From assembly GCA_037367355.1 (NCBI GenBank), contig CM074704.1:372001-436000 (forward strand): a stretch of 64,000 nt of DNA, given 5' to 3'. Under the pieces are notes generated by a model. The model was not told where the DNA came from and did no database searches. It was given only the letters and a program-made list of their open reading frames with translations. Numbering within the stretch: the first letter of the stretch is position 1; each line of letters begins with the position of its first letter. The stretch is from Neoscytalidium dimidiatum (Eukaryota; Ascomycota; Dothideomycetes; Botryosphaeriales; Botryosphaeriaceae). Made by a program: the position numbers and the translations under genes. Positions 53,829-64,000 of this stretch are shown piece by piece.

Positions 53829-54805
53829 GATCGAAAAGAGCCTAGGCCTCGTTCTCTGATAGAGGACGGGGGGGATTTCCAAAAGAAACAAGAAGAAAGA
53901 GCAGAGGAGGACTGCTATCTTTAGAGAATTGCAGAAAGATGAAGCGCGTCTACGATAGCTGTATAGTTGAGAGCAGATAGAGTTGGCTGGCTCAATTCAT
54001 GCTAAGCTGACTTGCATTGGGATCAGCCCGTATCCGCACTTCCGCGTGACAAAAGGAACGGCAGATGGGAGCTTACAATGCCTGAAAAGGATGCGCATGT
54101 CGAGTCGATGTAACTTTTGGTATATGGCAAGTGGAAAGAGGAGAAAAGCGGAAGCGAAACTGGTATCCATATGCTCAAGTTGTTGACTATCGAGGTTTGG
54201 TTTCTTGTTGATGTTACTCTGTATGGTCAGGCTATCGGCTACCAGCTACATGCTAACGGCTTTCGGACATCGGCAACGAAAAGCCTTAGGCTTCCCCGTG
54301 CTCAATGGTCATCCCCATTTCAGAGCGGTCAATAGCGCCTTTGAAAACACTGTCAAGAGATCAATGCATACGATGCCATGTTCAAGGAGCTGTCTCTGAA
54401 ATTTCGCCGGTCGTATTGAGAAGCGGGGTTGTTCTCGGCCCGGAGCATCCCACATAGCATGGCATCTCGGAAGTCGAGAGCCGCGCCGTCACTTAAGTCG
54501 AGTTAGAAATAGCGTAATCATGTATGCTTTGTCTAGCTATTCCCGGGAATTCGGACCAATAGATGCACATGCAAACTCAGAAAATGATGCGTTAAAGACG
54601 GCAATTAGGAAGCAAAGTTCATTCCAAGTCAGATTGTTCGCGCAATAGGTGGGAAATTGGCTTTCTCGGTTTATGGATGCTTCCAAAACCCCAAAGAGTA
54701 GTATTTCACTAATGGCTCCGAAGAACGTCTTCCATTTAGTTACTTTGACCTAGCGCATAGTCTCAGGGTAATAACTCCGTTCATAGCTCTTTTTCTGCTT
54801 TTATC
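53829..54805. other. Intergenic, no gene seen
   Basis: Nearly 1 kb of sequence without supported coding frames. Confidence 0.4.
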
Positions 54806-55480
54806 TTATCTACAATGGGTAGCCTTAATGATTTTAAGGGACAGACCGATCCGTTCCTCATCCCACTTCTGTATCCAGCGCTCATCTCTCCCAGCACCTT
54901 CACACCCTCCGCCGTCGTCGGTATCCCGTGCTGCATGTAGTGAATCCTCGGGCGGGCTGCCCGTCGGCCGTCCACCGACCGGCGTCGAGCGCGTAGCCTT
55001 GCGCTGCTCCACCTCCCTATCTATGGGAAACGTACGACGATCATGCGGAAGCGGACGTATTAAGCCATCGCAAGACTTCCACCTTTGGCTCTCGCAATCC
55101 TCGAGCCTCCTGAACTTGTGTTCTCTGCTGTCGCTTAGCTTCTCGAGAGGCGTGACCTTGCGCTTGCGCTTGCGCCAGCGCACGCCGGACGGGCGGTTGA
55201 TGATGTCAGCGTCGGGGAGGTCGGCGTACATGCACGGCGAGGGGGACGGCGATGAGGAGAGTACCGGCGTCGACGCCAGGGAGTCGGGGAGCCAGACCTC
55301 GAGGACGCCGGGTGCGGGGCTGCCATCTGGTTCGCGAAGCGTCTGAGTGGTTAGGATGACACGTAGGTAGGGGGACAAGTGTTGGTTACCTGATAGTGCG
55401 CTATCACAAGTTCTCGATATTCAACAATGTCGTCGTCAACGCCGCGGTCCTTGTGCCACACAATGATGGCGACTTCCTTC
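54806..55480 (-). CDS. Hypothetical nuclear-type protein (5' end uncertain)
   Basis: Two exon parts join over a 47-bp intron at 55343-55389 (GTAACC donor, CTAAC branch, CTCAG acceptor). The first reads VAIIVWHKDRGVDDDIVEYR and ends VIAHYQ. The second continues TLREPDGSPAPGVLEVWLPD, a strongly basic patch (RWRKRKRKV), then a charged, probably disordered C-terminus to 54806. Continuity across a textbook intron supports a real gene, but I find no clear start ATG to the right of 55480. The basic patch suggests nuclear import. No family is recognised, and a frame on the other strand overlaps it without features. Confidence 0.5.
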
Positions 55481-56006
55481 GAGGCTGGCTGTCGGCGCGG
55501 TGCGGCGTACAACGCCTCGGCAGAGCCACCGCCTTCTGTGGTCTTTTGCCGTCTTGGCCTCTACTTCCGCAGTACATAAACCCTTTTGGCACTCTAGAGT
55601 TCACTCTCTACTACTTCCATATACTCCGCATGAATAATTCGACTCCAGACGAAGAATCTAGCTCGCAGAGTAGTCTTGATTCGCTGTGCACAGTAGTCAT
55701 CTATAAAGCTTTCAGATCCCAACTTACTGTAATTCTGTCTGTTTAGTAATTGTAGCTGCCACAATCAATCTTACCAAATCGGTATCATTACCACTATCAA
55801 GGCGAGGTAATAAGCTTGGATATTCAGCGCCATAGACTACAGTAGCGAAATGTATAAATTCCAAATGTTTAAAGAAACTTTATGCCGAGAGTATTGATTA
55901 GAGTAAATAACCTCCGCTATATATTAAATAGCTAAGGAATAATGAAAGTTAAAAACGTTAGAATAGATTTTAATAAACAACGGGGTACAGGTATATAAGC
56001 TCACGG
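55481..56006. other. AT-rich spacer
   Basis: No gene supported. AT content rises sharply from 55760 to 56000. Confidence 0.4.
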
Positions 56007-57051
56007 CTATAAAGCCCTTTTTATACGCTCGAGAAGATTTTGCACCGCCACCTTACTCTCCATGATTATGCTCTTAATTGTAGTAAGCCTGGGTGTGTTC
56101 TCGTCAGTGCGTTCTAATGTGAGCGATTCTGCGGTAGCATCGCCATTTCTGATTTTAATGCTTATCGTCTCCATGTTGTTCAAGACATCAACAAGGGCCG
56201 CACGTAATTGACTCTTTTCGTCGCGCAGCTTTCGAGCCTCTTCTTCTGCGACTGTTTTCTTGGACCGGAGGTCGTCACAGTCAGTGCAAAGAATCTTAAC
56301 ACGCTGTTGATCCTTGAACTGGACCGGAGCACAGTTCCGATCGCCGATTGACAAGTCATGCCGATTGATCTTGTCTTGAATATGCCAAAGATACTTTCCG
56401 ACACCTAAGGCGATAAAGACAAAGATGTAAACTATAAGTGCAATGACCAGTATGACACCGATTTCGAACTTTCAAAGTCAGTTAAAGGTCAAGTAGAGTA
56501 GTAATCGCACATACGTAGAAATGGTGCTCCAATCCGCAGGAAGACATGTTGAGTTGCTCGCCCCCGACTGAGACCGCAGAAACTTTTCTGTAAGGTCAGA
56601 TCAGGATTAACTTTAATGATGAAAGGAGTTCAACGTACCGGATTGAGTGGAATAAGGAGTAGAATTCCGATTCACGACGGGCTTTTCTTCTATATGCACA
56701 GGCGTTGGCTGAAAACTGTTAGTACACCAAGTATCCTCAGTTAATAAATACTTTCGAGAGTCGCATGAAGGGCTGCTGCGAACTAATTTGATCGCCGTGA
56801 ATATATTTAGCTGCAAGTGAAATGTACTTACTATGAAGAGGCTGAATAAGAGGCAGTGCCGGCGGTGCCGCCGGTATTAGAAGCAGTAGGCTGGATAGAA
56901 ACAAGAGGGTTGTTAAGGTAGCTGTACCGTTTTGATAAACATGAATTTATACGAACCAAGCCAAGAGCGTACTGATTGCGATTATATTCTGAGGGTGTAA
57001 ATAATCCAAGATGGTGTTGGGCAATGTAGGAAATAGAGTCTCTGCTGTCAT
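56007..57051 (-). CDS. Hypothetical single-pass membrane protein with cytosolic coiled coil
   Basis: Several small exons read left from ATG 57051. MTAETLFPTLPNTILDY opens the protein. A Ser/Thr/Gly-rich exon near 56830-56890 (TASNTGGTAGTASYSASS) follows, then an exon with EEKPVVNRNSTPYSTQSG, and an exon ending CGLEHHFY at a GTATGT donor near 56515. The last exon starts with a membrane helix (EIGVILVIALIVYIFVFIAL). It continues with a coiled coil (KKTVAEEEARKLRDEKSQLR) to a stop at 56007. The Ser/Thr-rich ectodomain, helix and charged tail resemble the layout of fungal cell-wall sensors, but no WSC or other named domain is visible. Exon limits are approximate. Confidence 0.5.
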
Positions 57052-58075
57052 GCTGAGCCGCTACTGTCTACGTGCTTCTTTATAGTTTTGGGGGATTAAG
57101 ACACATGGTAGACGGCTCTGGGAATATGAGAAGTCAACAAATCACAGTTCGCCAGGCAATCATGGGGGACAGCTTTCTTTCAGCTCGGTAGTGAAGGACA
57201 TAATTGGACGTATCCACTCGTGAGCGGATGCATGCTCAGCATTCCGCATGCGAGTTGCCCCGCATCGGACCCCCATGGCCATCGCCCGACAACATGGCAG
57301 CGGAGGCGTGCAAAAAGCCCTACACTCTCGCGTATTACGTACCTGTTCTCCGTAGCCGCACCTTTCTGGATTGATTCCTGCGCGATTTTAACTCTTCATG
57401 TCTGCTTCACTGGTTTGCTGCAGTGATTTTTCCCGTAGACTTCCCATTCGCTTGAACTCCCGCAGATTCTGTGTATTGGAACGGCTCAGCGAAGCTGCAA
57501 TCCTGGGAGGCCAAGGGGCGGGGAAGGAACCTGTCACAATTCCAATACCTTGAGTGCCATGGTCATTGCTGAACAGTACTTTTTAATACGATGTGGTTGC
57601 AAGCCATTGGTCTTGTCGGCTCCACCGGTGCAACATCTCTATCGTCTCAGCCAGCCCTCTTCTCGTGAAAAGATGGTTATTCGGTGCGCGGTATTGAGGC
57701 ATTTTTTTCATTTTGGAAAAAACTGCAGAACCAAGGCTCGTGCCGCGATCTCTCTCTCGCATGTCAAAAGCGTACCCTGTACCCAATGTAGCAACCATTC
57801 CGACCCAAGATGCTTAAATCCATTCAAGTCATGTCACCTTCCCCTTCTTTCCACAAAGGCGATGGTCGGATGCAGACTGACTCGGAATTGGCTTACTAAG
57901 CGAGACCCTCGACTCGTGAGACGTGCCGCAGCCCTTCACTCTCAACCTCTGCGGACACCTGCTCCATCAGTCCATCGACTCTCCGTCATTCGCCGTCATC
58001 ACGCCCGCTATCGCATTGGTCTGTATCTATTCCTGTTCCATCCATTGCCCACCATCGGTGGTAGTTCAGGCGGGC
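57052..58075. other. Intergenic, no gene assigned
   Basis: About 1 kb. A plus-strand frame at 57550-58086 is long but compositionally odd (Cys/His/Arg-rich) and without a family signature. Confidence 0.35.
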
Positions 58076-58575
58076 CATCGCTGTGAACCGCCCCCAGAGG
58101 ACCTGCCGTGACGGCCCAGGCATGCTGTGGCCACTCCGCTGAGGCGTACGCCGCCGACTTGAGCGCGAAAAGCGGCGTCGGAGCGGCCGAGGCGGGCAAG
58201 CTGGGCGCCGATCCGGGCGGCAACGCTGTTGCAGAAAAAAGATCAGCACATGGGGCATGCTCCTCCCAACACACGCACGTACCGGATCTTGTTGTCGAAG
58301 AAGCTGGCAAGGCCGTCGTCGGCTCGAATGCGCTGGACGAGCCCGTCATACTGGTCGCGAGGCAGCGCATAGCGATTGGCGGAAGCGGAAACGGCGAGCT
58401 TGGGTGAGTCGCGCGGCGACCAGTTCGACATTCCGCCGACGAGCGGCGTGGCGGCGGGAGGCTCGCGATGGCATGGAAACGATGGAGGTGGTTGGCGTTG
58501 CGCCGCGGACGAGCGATCAAAGCCAAGCAGAGCAGAGAGAATAGGAAAGAGGATGTAGTGACTAAGCGTCGTCAC
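58076..58575 (-). CDS. Hypothetical protein with possible signal peptide (5' end uncertain)
   Basis: Exons end at 58283 and resume at 58225 over a 57-bp intron (GTACGT donor, CAACAG acceptor). The product has a hydrophobic start (YILFPILSALLGF), a Pro/Ser-rich part and a conserved-looking helix region (QYDGLVQRIRADDGLASFFD). It ends with GAQLARLGRSDAAFRAQVGG at a TGA at 58076. The frame lacks an ATG at its right limit; a TAG before it could be an acceptor, so a first exon may lie near 58600. The hydrophobic start would fit a signal peptide or anchor. Family not recognised. Confidence 0.4.
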
Positions 58576-59283
58576 CTAGTTAGTCTTCTGGTAGATAGCA
58601 ATGCCACTGCATTCCCGCGAGTGCACCGGATGCGAGTCCTCAGAGGAACATTGTGGAGGCGACCAGTGGTTGTGCAGGGTGTCTATTTCATTCGCGCGGC
58701 CACTTTCCTTGAGTTTCTAAAGTAACGGAGTTTGAATTTGTGTTGGGTATGTACACGCCACATTTCTCAAGATCCCCTACATGCCAGTGGACTCTTGGCA
58801 GAAATCTAATCGACGGCGGAATATCTCGGCCATGAGAAGGCCAGTGAGAACTGGTAGATCATATCTCGTTGTGAGGCTTGATTATTGTGCATGAACATCC
58901 TTGACTGATCCTCTCGATTCTGATTGCTATAGCAAAAGACATGATATGCGACAGAGGTGCCGATTTGCAGTCCTCATTGCTTCTCCCTGTGCTTGCGGCC
59001 TGGTCCAGATCAAATCTGAGCGCCGCGATGGCAGGTAAGCTGACCATTTGACTCTCCTGATAGGTGCCCTGCCTTACACTAAAATTGGTATTGAACTAAT
59101 ATTAGCGATCTACGTATTTCTTACCTGTGGATGGATTTCATTGTGGGTCAGTTGCCGGATCAGGAAGAAATGAGCAAGTATGGAGAAATGAGATTGGGTT
59201 TATGCTCGTAGACCATACAAGAAGTGCTTCCCGCCCAGAGGGAGGCTCAACGGGCCAACCCTTCACTTCTTTCGTTCAAGTCC
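58576..59283. other. Intergenic, promoter side of the acyltransferase
   Basis: No gene seen in about 700 bases. Confidence 0.4.
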
Positions 59284-60789
59284 ATGAACTGGCAAAAGCT
59301 ACGTGCGCTGGTCCCTTCCGGTCAAGCGTTCCCGCGCGCCCTATGGGGCAAACCACTGAAGGATGTCTCAACCACAGCCTGGATCGATGGTGTCCGCGGA
59401 CTGGCGGCGCTCATCGTAACGTGTGATCATCTTTTCTGGCACGTTGTTGGCCCCCTGTTCCAAGGCTTCGGGAGTTTTCCACCAGAGCAACACTCGTCCG
59501 TCTTCCAACTGCCCGGGCTGGCCATCATCTTCGGCGCCCGCGCCATGGTCCCTCTCTTCTTCGTCATCTCGGGCTACTGCATCTCGCTCTCCTCGATCCG
59601 CGCGCGCAACGCCATGACTGCCGAGGCCGAGGCCAACGCCAGCAGCGGCAGCGCGCTCCTCACCACGCTGTCGGCCGCCGTGTTCCGGCGCGGGCTGCGC
59701 CTGGTGCTGCCGGTCGCCGGCATCGCGCTGCTCTCGCAGCTCGTCTACGCGCTCGGCGGCTACGACACCTGGCCGCACGACGACCGCGCCGCGCTCCCGC
59801 CGCCCGGCAGCCGGTCGCCGCTCGCGCACGCCGGCTACCTCGTCTCGTACCTGGGCGCGCTCTTCGACGCGGCGCTGGCCGGCTCGCGCTGCCCCGGGTC
59901 CGGCACGGCGGACTGCCCCGTCGGGCTCAACGGACAGCTGTGGACGATCCCGCTCGAGCTGCGCGGCTCACTGCTCGTCTACCTGTGCGTGCTGGGGCTG
60001 GCGCGCGTGCGGCGCCGCCCGCGCGCCTGCGTGCTGGCCGGGCTGGTCGCCGTCATGTTGTGGCGCGCGTGGTGGGAGGCGGCGACGTTCGTGGCCGGGT
60101 TGTTGATCGCGGAGGTGACGAGGGGCAGCAACAATGACCACGCTGTCGAGGGAATTGAGGTCGAGGGAGATGCGATACTGTTCTCCACGGTTGGCGCGTC
60201 GCCCGGCTGGCTGCCGCGGTGGTACAGCCGCCCTGCGCGAGGCGGCCTGCGAGGCGGGCGGCTGAGGAATGCGGGAGCAGCCGTGCTCGCGTTCGTCGGC
60301 GTGTGGCTGCTCTGCTTCCCGAACGAGCCGGACGTGCTTGGGGGCTACGGTCCTTGCTACGGCTTCCTCTTCACACATCTGACGCCTGCTCGCTGGCTCG
60401 TCGGTGAGGGGGTGCCTCGCGCTGAGTTCTGCTGGCGCGCGGTGGGCGGCATGGCGCTTGTGGCGGCGCTTGCGGGCAGTGGCTCGTTGAGCGCGACGCT
60501 GCGGCGTCCCTTTTTCAGCTCAGCCGCCCAATACTTTGGGCGCATCTCGTTTATGCTGTATTTGGTGCACATCATGGTTTTCGAATGCTTGTTGATGAGA
60601 ATCCACCGGTCGCTGATAGGCGTCCTGGGACTGGATAGGATCAGGTCGTCAGGGATCGTTGCGAGGATATTGCTGTTGCCGCTTGTTTTCTGGATCTCTG
60701 AGCTTTTGGTTGAGGTTCTAGATAAGCGGTCGATTGCTTTGGCGAAGCGTCTGTCAGGGACGTGGGCGGCCAGTCCGTCGGATAGATAA
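59284..60789 (+). CDS. Acyltransferase-3 family membrane O-acyltransferase
   Basis: An intronless 501-residue protein; I start at ATG 59284 because upstream sequence in this frame begins only with GTG at 59224. The family start is clear: WIDGVRGLAALIVTCDHLFW with the putative catalytic histidine, followed by MVPLFFVISGYCISLSS. About ten hydrophobic segments follow, with a GC-rich, low-complexity luminal part in the middle and ISFMLYLVHIMVFECLLMRI near the end. Acyltransferase-3 enzymes move acetyl or other acyl groups onto sugars, lipids or secondary metabolites at membranes. Codon use is extremely GC-rich at third positions between 59600 and 60100, more than its neighbours. The genes to the right (cupin relic, scytalone dehydratase-like) could be functional neighbours. 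Confidence 0.88.
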   Translation: MNWQKLRALVPSGQAFPRALWGKPLKDVSTTAWIDGVRGLAALIVTCDHLFWHVVGPLFQGFGSFPPEQHSSVFQLPGLAIIFGARAMVPLFFVISGYCISLSSIRARNAMTAEAEANASSGSALLTTLSAAVFRRGLRLVLPVAGIALLSQLVYALGGYDTWPHDDRAALPPPGSRSPLAHAGYLVSYLGALFDAALAGSRCPGSGTADCPVGLNGQLWTIPLELRGSLLVYLCVLGLARVRRRPRACVLAGLVAVMLWRAWWEAATFVAGLLIAEVTRGSNNDHAVEGIEVEGDAILFSTVGASPGWLPRWYSRPARGGLRGGRLRNAGAAVLAFVGVWLLCFPNEPDVLGGYGPCYGFLFTHLTPARWLVGEGVPRAEFCWRAVGGMALVAALAGSGSLSATLRRPFFSSAAQYFGRISFMLYLVHIMVFECLLMRIHRSLIGVLGLDRIRSSGIVARILLLPLVFWISELLVEVLDKRSIALAKRLSGTWAASPSDR

Positions 60790-61226
60790 TACGTTACGTA
60801 GAAATCATTCAAAATAACTAAATGAACGCATAACGCCACCCGACAGCATGATGGTCGCCGACGATTGGATCCCAGGTGGTATTACTATCTCCATATCAGC
60901 ATATACCGCACACAGAAATCTGTCGATTTTCCCGGACCTTGAGGAGTACCGACCGGAAAGGTAGCTCGGAGAGAAGGCGAAAGGGCTAGCAGCGGTCTTC
61001 GTTCCTTTCAGCACGGGAGCAAGAAGTTGTATTGGCAGAAATATTACATGTTTGAAACAGACTGTGTTGATGGCGACTTTGATCCGAAGGTACAACTTCA
61101 CTTCGCCCAGTCCCGACTGGGAGTTGAAGAGAGAAGAAGCGCTACTAACTCGTATGGCCTGGCCCGATGCCCCTTGGTATTAAACTGAGCCCGGGAGTGG
61201 ACAATATCAAGAGTTGAAGTATGTCA
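60790..61226. other. Intergenic
   Basis: No gene seen; this is where the missing 3' part of the truncated cupin gene would be expected. Confidence 0.4.
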
Positions 61227-61661
61227 CTACGGGAGCATGGAAGTAGAGCAGGATTCACGAATGATTAGGCTCCTTTCTTCGTATCTATAATAGATTCCAT
61301 TTGCGACCCTCACCTTGAATGGCTGCTCAGCTTCTCCGTTCACCACCGGAGGCTCGGAACGGACAAGGATGTTTAGCGAAATGGTGCGATGAAGCTGGCC
61401 ATTGGTATGAGAAGGCAAGTCCAGAATACGGAAGATGGTTACATAGGGGTACATGGGAGGATTCACCAGCCCCTTATCTTCTGGAGAGGAGGCGTCTGGC
61501 GGCAGCTCATTAGTAGCCCACAGCGTGGTGATGTATGGACCGTGGTCGGTTCGATACGGCTGCTTGGGTGCATCATCTTTGATGACGGCAATGGCCTTGT
61601 TGTTATGCCCCGTCACAATTCTGCGCATGGGCGGAAAGGGAAGCTGAGAATTTCCACTCAT
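61227..61661 (-). pseudogene. Cupin-domain protein, truncated
   Basis: From ATG 61661 the protein starts like small fungal cupins: PPMRRIVTGHNNKAIAVIKD, TTLWATNELP, then TIFRILDLPSHTNGQLHRT and SLNI. In intact relatives this last part leads into the first cupin motif with metal-binding histidines and a glutamate, then the second motif. Here the sequence turns into EPPVVNGEAEQPFK followed by unrelated residues and a stop at 61227. A GTGAGG donor after EQPFK could start an intron, but I find no cupin continuation to the left. It is most likely a 3'-truncated gene. Confidence 0.6.
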
Positions 61662-62706
61662 TGCTTCGAGAATTTCCTGATGCCGTTTATGAGTGTCAGA
61701 CTAAGAGGCGGCCGAGCCGACCGCCGACCGCCAACCTACTGGTAATGTCCAAGCTTCAGGGTTATTGAATCATCTTCGAAGGAAGTAGTGCTGTTTCGGC
61801 TTGTTTGTCCGTCATGCTGTGAACCCTCGCTTTATACACGGGCCTTGCATAAACCTTGTTTTAGTTTAGCCCGCCTTATTGAGTTCATCGGGATGTGGAG
61901 AGTGACGCAGACGAGGGTGCGCGTTTGTTTAGACCGCCTCCGCGATTCCCCGCAGTAACACCGGCCAAGATCAACTTCTTGAAGTTTGAGCCGGAAAAGC
62001 GCATTTTCAAGCATCTATAATCCTAAATTAAGCAATGATTTACGGAGATGAGAAAACAAGATCGTGCAATTACCGGTAAGTCGGTCTCAGTATACAATCT
62101 GCGTGCCTGAGGCTCCATTTCTCGGCCGCGGCCCCTGTGGGCCACACTCGGATACTCGTCATGCGCCTCTCCATGGTCCGAAGAGCTACTATGAAAATAT
62201 CGGGCGCATGCATGTGTTGCAATAGTGTCCCTCGTACACGTTATGATGACAGTTGGTTGATGGGCATTGAACACTTAATCATCTGCAGAACGCCAAGGTA
62301 ACACTTTCACCCAATGGCAACAGATAAATACAGTTGCACAGCTATTTATCATTCGAGTGTTTCCTAGATCGTGGGATAGATTTCGTAATTAATCAAGCCT
62401 TGGGGACATGTCATTCCTCTGTCCTCCAGCAGGAGATTGACATAACCGAGCGCGCCTAACCCCACTACAAGAGCGGGCTCGATCCGGCCCATTTTTGGAG
62501 GGTGACCGACTATGAGAGCTAGCATTCGTATTTGATTTGCATAGTATCTTCCGCGGAAGTCCGCAGAAGCGACGTCTCGTGCCTTGGCCTCTTGGCAATT
62601 TTGAGGGCTGAAGCTGGCTATAAAAGGAGACGGGAGTATAGACTGAACGTATTGCAAGACGTCTCTGCATCTGAATACCCAAGGCCCGATCGAGCAAACT
62701 CCTACC
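61662..62706. other. Intergenic, shared upstream region
   Basis: About 1 kb between the cupin relic and the scytalone dehydratase-like gene, which face away from each other. Overlapping reverse frames at 62364-62859 are shadows without family features. Confidence 0.4.
62619..62626 (+). promoter_or_regulatory. TATA box of the scytalone dehydratase-like gene
   Basis: TATAAAAG lies 81 bases upstream of the ATG at 62707, a normal core-promoter distance. Confidence 0.6.
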
Positions 62707-63376
62707 ATGCCGTCTGGAAACATTACATTCGAGGGTGAGGTGATATAAGGAAGCTCCTCTTCCCCACGACTGCTGATGCTCTTCCAGAATATCTTGCTCT
62801 AAGCGAGCTCTCCTACGAATGGGCAGACTCTTACGATACGAAAGTATGCTCACCTTCATGAGTCATCAAAGAATTCAAGTCTCACAAAAAGTGGATGCAG
62901 GATTGGGAAAGACTTCTCAAATCCATGGCCCCAGTCCTGAAGGTAGGAACGTCAGTGTTCGCTCCAGACTCATGCTGAGCCCTATTCAGATCGACTACAT
63001 GCTTGTATTCGGACAGAAATGGGATGCAATAGCAGCGGAGGAGTTCGTGGCTATCATCAGCAGCGCCGATGCTCTCGGCGATCCGTTGATAGTCACGCAG
63101 CACTTTTTGGGAGCCACTAAGTGGGACAGGATTTCCGCGGACGAGGTCATTGGTCGCCATCAGATTCGTGCGGCACACCAGAAATACTCTGATGCAACTC
63201 GAAAGACGGTCAAGACGATTGGAAATGGGCACGGTGTGGTCGAGCACCGTTATCAGAGACGCGGATCAGAGTGGAAGCTGTCGGGCATCAGGCCGATTGT
63301 TCGCTGGAATGAGGGTAATTTTGACGAGATCGTCAGCCAGCACATCAATTCTTTTGAAGAGACAAAGGCACAGTGA
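62707..63376 (+). CDS. Scytalone dehydratase-like protein with altered active site
   Basis: Four exons (62707-62734, 62788-62843, 62901-62942, 62990-63376) join to 170 residues; introns are 47-57 bp with clean signals. The length and order match scytalone dehydratase (172 residues in Magnaporthe): YEWADSYDTKDWERLL, VLKIDYMLVFGQKWDAIAAE, GDPLIVTQHFLGATKWD, VIGRHQIRAAHQKY and a final SGIRPIVRWNEG. With an offset of five, Tyr25, Asp26, Tyr45, His80 and His105 match the known Tyr30, Asp31, Tyr50, His85 and His110. But Ser129 and Asn131 are replaced by Gly124 and Val126 in GNGHGVVEHRY. It is therefore likely a paralog acting on another substrate than scytalone, perhaps in a neighbouring pathway extending beyond the window. 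Confidence 0.88.
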
Positions 63377-63511
63377 CAGGCTGGGCTCTCGACAGAGAAC
63401 GATTGCACTGTGGTGCTTGACAGTGCTGTTTGCTTTCTGGAGATTGGAACAATATCTTGAGCTACTCGAATGCAACACGTAAACACTGATGCAATCCCAC
63501 ATCTACGCATA

Positions 63512-64000
63512 CTAATCGCTCAAAAACCGACCAATATTTCTATTGTGCGGCGTCTTGTCGTGGAACAAAATGTCATCCACTTTCGTAATATCGATAGCCT
63601 TGCACGGGTGATTCTGAGCAATGGCGAACCGAATGTCCTTGGCGAACTTTGCATCCACAATCAGACTACCAGGGTCTTTGATGAGCTCGACACTGGGAGG
63701 GTAGTTAGCATTAGGAAGATCGGTTAGACCTTAAAATAAGACTAACAAGGGCCATAGTAGTCAATCTGCTCGTCCTTGAAAAATGGAGGAAGCCGGATCA
63801 AAACATGAAGGGATCGGTTAAACGGGGTGGTCTTTAAAACAGCTCCCTGGATTCATCGCTGCATAAGCTTCTCGGTTTATATCAGGAGGCTATTTGTTGC
63901 CATATGATACAGCTCAGGAATGTTTAAGCCTGCTCTCACGGCAGCAAGAGCTGTAATCTGTGCTGGAAGTCAGAAGCTGAGATTCCCCGCAGCGGGCATA
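63512..64000 (-). CDS. Partial unidentified gene at the window edge
   Basis: Reverse-strand coding-like exons end at a TAG at 63512-63514. The last exon includes GSLIVDAKFAKDIRFAIAQN and KAIDITKVDDILFHDKTPHN. A preceding exon near 63760 reads LIRLPPFFKDEQIDYYG, and another near 63920 reads ITALAAVRAGLNIPELYHM. The boundaries between them are not fully consistent in phase, so introns are tentative. The gene continues past the right edge. Family not recognised. Confidence 0.4.

Noticed and set aside
57550..58086. 178-codon plus-strand frame
   Set aside because: Odd composition rich in Cys, His and Arg, no conserved segment, and its end overlaps the reverse-strand exon that has proper splice signals.
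1..64000. tRNA genes, CRISPR arrays, telomere repeats, transposase or reverse transcriptase genes
   Set aside because: I looked for B-box-like GGTTCGANTCC, regular repeat-spacer arrays, TTAGGG runs and mobile-element motifs and found none that hold up.

Overview
The window looks like a scaffold piece from a filamentous ascomycete (Pezizomycotina). Coding stretches are interrupted by short 47-76 bp introns with GTRNGY donors, CTRAC-like branch points and YAG acceptors. The families are typical of these fungi: FSH1-type serine hydrolase, BTB proteins with the fungal C-terminal region, PDDEXK_12-type nuclease, DUF6536, scytalone dehydratase, tandem GFA. Long gene-poor, often AT-rich stretches with relics separate GC-richer gene islands, and an N-filled assembly gap lies at 8001-8100. 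No sequence search was possible; every name rests on motifs and on families I recognise.

Layout. 0.7-3 kb: a coiled-coil protein of an uncharacterised fungal family and a small beta-rich protein. 3-12 kb: mostly empty, with an NmrA fragment, an intact tandem-GFA gene, the gap and a stop-riddled DUF6536 pseudogene. 12.3-17.6 kb: an NmrA-like gene, then a CocE/NonD hydrolase divergent from a DAPG-hydrolase (PhlG)-like gene. 19.0-30.9 kb: an eight-gene compact cluster. 32.7-39.8 kb: an island with a second copy of the coiled-coil family, two kinds of tandem DNA repeat, a double-chromodomain protein and a PD-(D/E)XK nuclease-like protein. 41-42.6 kb: a Ca2+/H+ exchanger. 45-57 kb: a BTB protein, a broken third copy of the coiled-coil family, a medium-chain reductase, a frameshifted alcohol dehydrogenase pseudogene and several small membrane or nuclear unknowns. 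58-64 kb: a secreted unknown, an acyltransferase-3 membrane enzyme, a truncated cupin gene, a scytalone dehydratase-like gene and a partial gene at the edge.

The cluster at 19-31 kb is the most coherent system. It encodes a PLP alpha-oxoamine synthase, a glutamine-synthetase-fold ligase, two SDR-type oxidoreductases, an FSH1 hydrolase, a P450, a MATE exporter and a class I glutamine amidotransferase-like hydrolase. No PKS, NRPS, terpene cyclase or DMATS gene lies in or near it. The simplest reading is that the alpha-oxoamine synthase builds the scaffold from an amino acid and an acyl thioester. The ligase/amidotransferase pair suggests that an amine is masked as a gamma-glutamyl amide and later released, by analogy with bacterial PuuA/PuuD. 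That chemistry is inference.

A second theme is the 32.7-39.8 kb island, where a chromatin-reader-like protein, a nuclease-like protein and a multi-copy coiled-coil nuclear protein sit among tandem repeats. Whether they work together is unknown.
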